Assembly: GCF_003968755.1 (NCBI RefSeq)
Contig: NZ_RYDL01000013.1
Span: forward strand, 17,259 to 81,258
Source of the DNA: Flavobacterium sp. RSP15
GTDB taxonomy: Bacteria > Bacteroidota > Bacteroidia > Flavobacteriales > Flavobacteriaceae
Direction of reading: 5' to 3'
Length of the DNA stretch: 64,000 nucleotides
Both the position numbers and the translations under genes were made by a program. Each line of letters begins with the position of its first letter. The first letter of the stretch is position 1. Under the pieces are notes generated by a model that made no database searches, was not told the origin of the DNA, and was given only the letters and a program-made list of their open reading frames with translations. Of this stretch, positions 61,573 through 64,000 are shown in pieces.

Positions 61573-63786
61573 ATGAAAAATATTGTTTTAGTATTGATAT
61601 CCCTTTTTGGGCTGTCTTCTTACGCCCAAATTCAAAAGGGAAAAATTTTGGATCGTGATGGAAATCCAATTGAAAATGCCTATTTAGTCAATACAAATTC
61701 TGAAAGTCATGCCCACACTAATGAATTTGGATTGTTTAGTTTGGATAAAACGATTTTGGGGGATGTAATCAAAATAACTGCTTTAGGGTATAAAAAAACA
61801 AATTTCATCCTGAATTTTTCCGAGGAGGTAATTGTGATGGAAGATGATATTTTTAGATTGAATGAAATTGTTATCCAACCAAAACTTTCGGCGATGAATG
61901 TCATTTCAAAAATAGATTTAGAAACCACTCCTGTAAATTCGTCGCAGGAAATTCTTCGAAAAGTTCCGGGATTATTTATCGGACAACATGCTGGTGGGGG
62001 AAAAGCAGAGCAAATATTTTTAAGAGGTTTTGATATTGATCACGGCACAGACATTGCTATTTCAGTAGACGGAATGCCGGTTAATATGGTGTCTCACGCT
62101 CACGGTCAAGGTTATGCCGATTTGCATTTTGTAATTCCGGAAACAGTAGAAAAAATAGATTTTGGAAAAGGAACGTATTATGCCAACAAAGGGGATTTTG
62201 CTACGGCGGGATACGTTGCTTTCCAAACTAAAGACAAAATTGAAAAAAGCAGTATTGGTATCGAAGTCGGACAATTCAATACCTTAAGAACAGTTGGGCT
62301 TTTTAACCTTTTAGGGAATCAAAAAACACAAAGTGCTTATATTGCCACAGAGTATATCCTGACAGACGGTCCCTTTGAATCTCCTCAGAATTTTAACCGA
62401 ATTAACATATTAGGAAAATATTCGGCTATTTTGAAAGATAACAGCAAGTTTTCCATCTTGGCTTCTCGCTTTTCCAGCAAATGGGATGCTTCAGGTCAAA
62501 TTCCGCAACGGCTGATTGATGATGGAACGATTTCAAGATTTGGCTCTGTTGACGATACTGAAGGCGGAAATACATCCAGAACGAACTTCAATGCCAGTTT
62601 GAGTAAATCTATTGATGAAAATACATTTCTGAAAGCAAATGCTTTTTATTCAAAATATGATTTTGAATTGTATTCTAACTTTACTTTTTTCCTAAATGAC
62701 CCCATCAATGGGGACCAGATTAAACAGAAGGAAAACAGGGATATTTATGGAATGAATGCTGAGTTGAACAAGAAAACGAAATGGAATGATACCAATGTTT
62801 TGTTCCAATTTGGAGCGGGTTTCCGTACGGATGCCACAACTGATACGGAACTTTCGCATACGTTGAATAGAAGAACTGTTCTTGAAAATATACAATTAGG
62901 AGATATTGATGAGTCTAATTTGTTTACGTATTTGAACTCTGAGTTTACTTTTGGAAAACTGATAATTAATCCGGCCATTCGATTGGATTATTTCAAATTC
63001 AATTATCAGGATAAATTGATGGAAAATTATAAAACAGCATCCGAATCGAAAGTAAAGTTTTCTCCAAAACTGAATTTTATTTATTCACAAAATAACAATT
63101 TGCAGTTTTTTATAAAATCAGGAATGGGTTTCCATTCGAATGATGCCCGTGTGGTGGTTCAAAACAATGGGAAACAAATACTACCAACTGCAATAGGAAC
63201 GGATATAGGGACCATTTTTAAACCATTTCCAAAATTGATTGTCAATGCCGCTTTATGGCATTTGTACTTAGAACAAGAATTTGTTTATGTGGGAGATGCC
63301 GGAATTGTTGAACCAAGCGGACAATCAAGACGCATGGGTGCTGAACTGGGATTGCGGTATCAATTGAACGATTGGTTGTTTTTTGATGCGGACGCTAATT
63401 ATACTTATGCCAGAAGTGTTGATGAGCCCAAAGGACAGGATTACATTCCGTTAGCACCGGATTTTACCACAACTGGCGGATTAAGTTTCCAAAAAGTGAA
63501 TGGTTTTTCAGGAGGAATTCGGTATCGGTATCTAAAAAATCGCCCGGCAAATGAAGATAATTCGATTGTTGCCAAAGGCTATTTTATATCCGATTTGAAT
63601 GTTAACTATCAATATAAGAATATGAATTTTGGAATTTCAGTAGAAAATATTTTTAATACTGAATGGAACGAAACCCAGTTTGCCACTGAATCCAGATTAC
63701 AAAATGAACCACAAAGTGTCGAAGAAATTCATTTAACTCCAGGAACGCCTCTCTTCATGAAAGGAAAAATAACGTATACTTTTTAA
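61573..63786 (+). CDS. TonB-dependent outer-membrane receptor
   Basis: A 737-residue receptor. A signal peptide precedes a carboxypeptidase-regulatory-like domain (about 20-95). The plug (about 105-220) has RKVPGLFIGQHAGGGKAEQI and ISVDGMPVNMVSHAHGQGYA, and the rest is a 22-strand-type barrel ending YTF. It lacks the SusC signature and has no SusD partner, so it is of the metal/siderophore/cofactor receptor type. The His-containing stretch VSHAHGQGYADLHF in the plug is notable and might bind metal. It is translated with the TPR lipoprotein. Substrate unknown. Confidence 0.9.
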   Translation: MKNIVLVLISLFGLSSYAQIQKGKILDRDGNPIENAYLVNTNSESHAHTNEFGLFSLDKTILGDVIKITALGYKKTNFILNFSEEVIVMEDDIFRLNEIVIQPKLSAMNVISKIDLETTPVNSSQEILRKVPGLFIGQHAGGGKAEQIFLRGFDIDHGTDIAISVDGMPVNMVSHAHGQGYADLHFVIPETVEKIDFGKGTYYANKGDFATAGYVAFQTKDKIEKSSIGIEVGQFNTLRTVGLFNLLGNQKTQSAYIATEYILTDGPFESPQNFNRINILGKYSAILKDNSKFSILASRFSSKWDASGQIPQRLIDDGTISRFGSVDDTEGGNTSRTNFNASLSKSIDENTFLKANAFYSKYDFELYSNFTFFLNDPINGDQIKQKENRDIYGMNAELNKKTKWNDTNVLFQFGAGFRTDATTDTELSHTLNRRTVLENIQLGDIDESNLFTYLNSEFTFGKLIINPAIRLDYFKFNYQDKLMENYKTASESKVKFSPKLNFIYSQNNNLQFFIKSGMGFHSNDARVVVQNNGKQILPTAIGTDIGTIFKPFPKLIVNAALWHLYLEQEFVYVGDAGIVEPSGQSRRMGAELGLRYQLNDWLFFDADANYTYARSVDEPKGQDYIPLAPDFTTTGGLSFQKVNGFSGGIRYRYLKNRPANEDNSIVAKGYFISDLNVNYQYKNMNFGISVENIFNTEWNETQFATESRLQNEPQSVEEIHLTPGTPLFMKGKITYTF

Positions 63787-63819
63787 ATACCACAGTAAGA
63801 TTTGTTGTTTATTTGTTTG

Positions 63820-63860
63820 GGAGTCTAGCATTTTCATGATGTTAGGCTCCTTATTTTTTT
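63820..63860 (+). terminator. Terminator after the TonB receptor gene
   Basis: An 11-bp stem (63820-63830 with 63840-63850, two G-T pairs) followed by TTATTTTTTT. Confidence 0.82.
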
Positions 63861-63940
63861 AACTGTTGTTTAACAAAAAATTACTTTGACAAAACAAATA
63901 TTTATCTAATTTTATAAAAAATTTCATTGTTGTCCGATAA

Positions 63941-63967
63941 AAAAAGAAGCCAAATTAATGGCTTCTT
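63941..63967 (-). terminator. Minus-strand terminator at the window edge
   Basis: A 9-bp perfect stem (63944-63952 with 63959-63967) with an A-run on its left. It acts as a terminator for a minus-strand transcript entering from beyond the right end. Confidence 0.65.
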
Positions 63968-64000
63968 AGTAAAAATCGTATTTTAGTTTTGCAAAATTAA

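Noticed and set aside
57334..63786. Prophage or conjugative element
   Set aside because: No integrase, structural, relaxase or tra-type gene is present; the genes are envelope and regulatory.

Overview
The window reads as chromosomal DNA of a member of the Bacteroidota, most likely Flavobacterium or a close relative. This is inferred from the low GC content, a SusC/SusD locus, recurrent TAnnTTTG -7 promoter elements, weak or absent Shine-Dalgarno sequences, several TTG starts, and gene families typical of Flavobacteriaceae (DUF4834, DUF6146, DUF6787-like, cyclophilin-FKBP fusion, LuxC-type acyl-CoA reductase). No rRNA, tRNA, CRISPR array or intact prophage was seen.

Layout. 1-6.3 kb: a lipocalin tail, an MFS exporter, a large secreted M14 zinc carboxypeptidase, a dual-family peptidyl-prolyl isomerase and an outer-membrane protein. 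6.4-13.4 kb: an envelope cluster (DUF4834, YfhO, glycosyltransferase, flippase). It is interrupted by a small-protein/nucleotidyltransferase pair with its own promoter element. 13.4-16.2 kb: uvrA. 16.4-30.4 kb: a beta-glucan (laminarin-like) utilisation locus. It holds a membrane-spanning propeller/HTH regulator, SusC, SusD, a surface glycan-binding lipoprotein with a duplicated module, a GH16 lipoprotein, a GH3 beta-glucosidase and a second GH16. 30.8-42.9 kb: housekeeping genes, namely an ECF sigma factor, a cluster-less Nth, Bcp, a conserved protein of unclear function, an MBL hydrolase, an esterase, a dihydroorotase-like protein without its metal ligands, a BatA/VWA protein, a lactonase and a DEAD-box helicase.

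43.0-48.5 kb: a decayed accessory segment. It contains an IS1595-type transposase relic, an IS630-type HTH relic with a nonsense codon, an intact Ca-type P-type ATPase and a psiE-like pseudogene carrying three in-frame stops. 48.6-56.8 kb: conserved genes (TIGR02757, LolD-like ATPase, MsrA lipoprotein, small membrane proteins, DUF6146, SerA, SerC, acyl-CoA reductase, ferredoxin, methyltransferase). The ferredoxin and reductase are divergently transcribed from interleaved promoters.

57.3-63.8 kb: an ECF sigma/RskA-type anti-sigma pair diverges from two consecutive DUF4331 genes that look like two halves of one family. A terminator and an (AAAC)n tract follow, then a TPR lipoprotein and a TonB-dependent receptor. 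This looks like one regulated cell-surface module of unknown substrate and is the best candidate in the window for an undescribed system. Other candidates are the small-protein/nucleotidyltransferase pair and the metal-ligand-free dihydroorotase.
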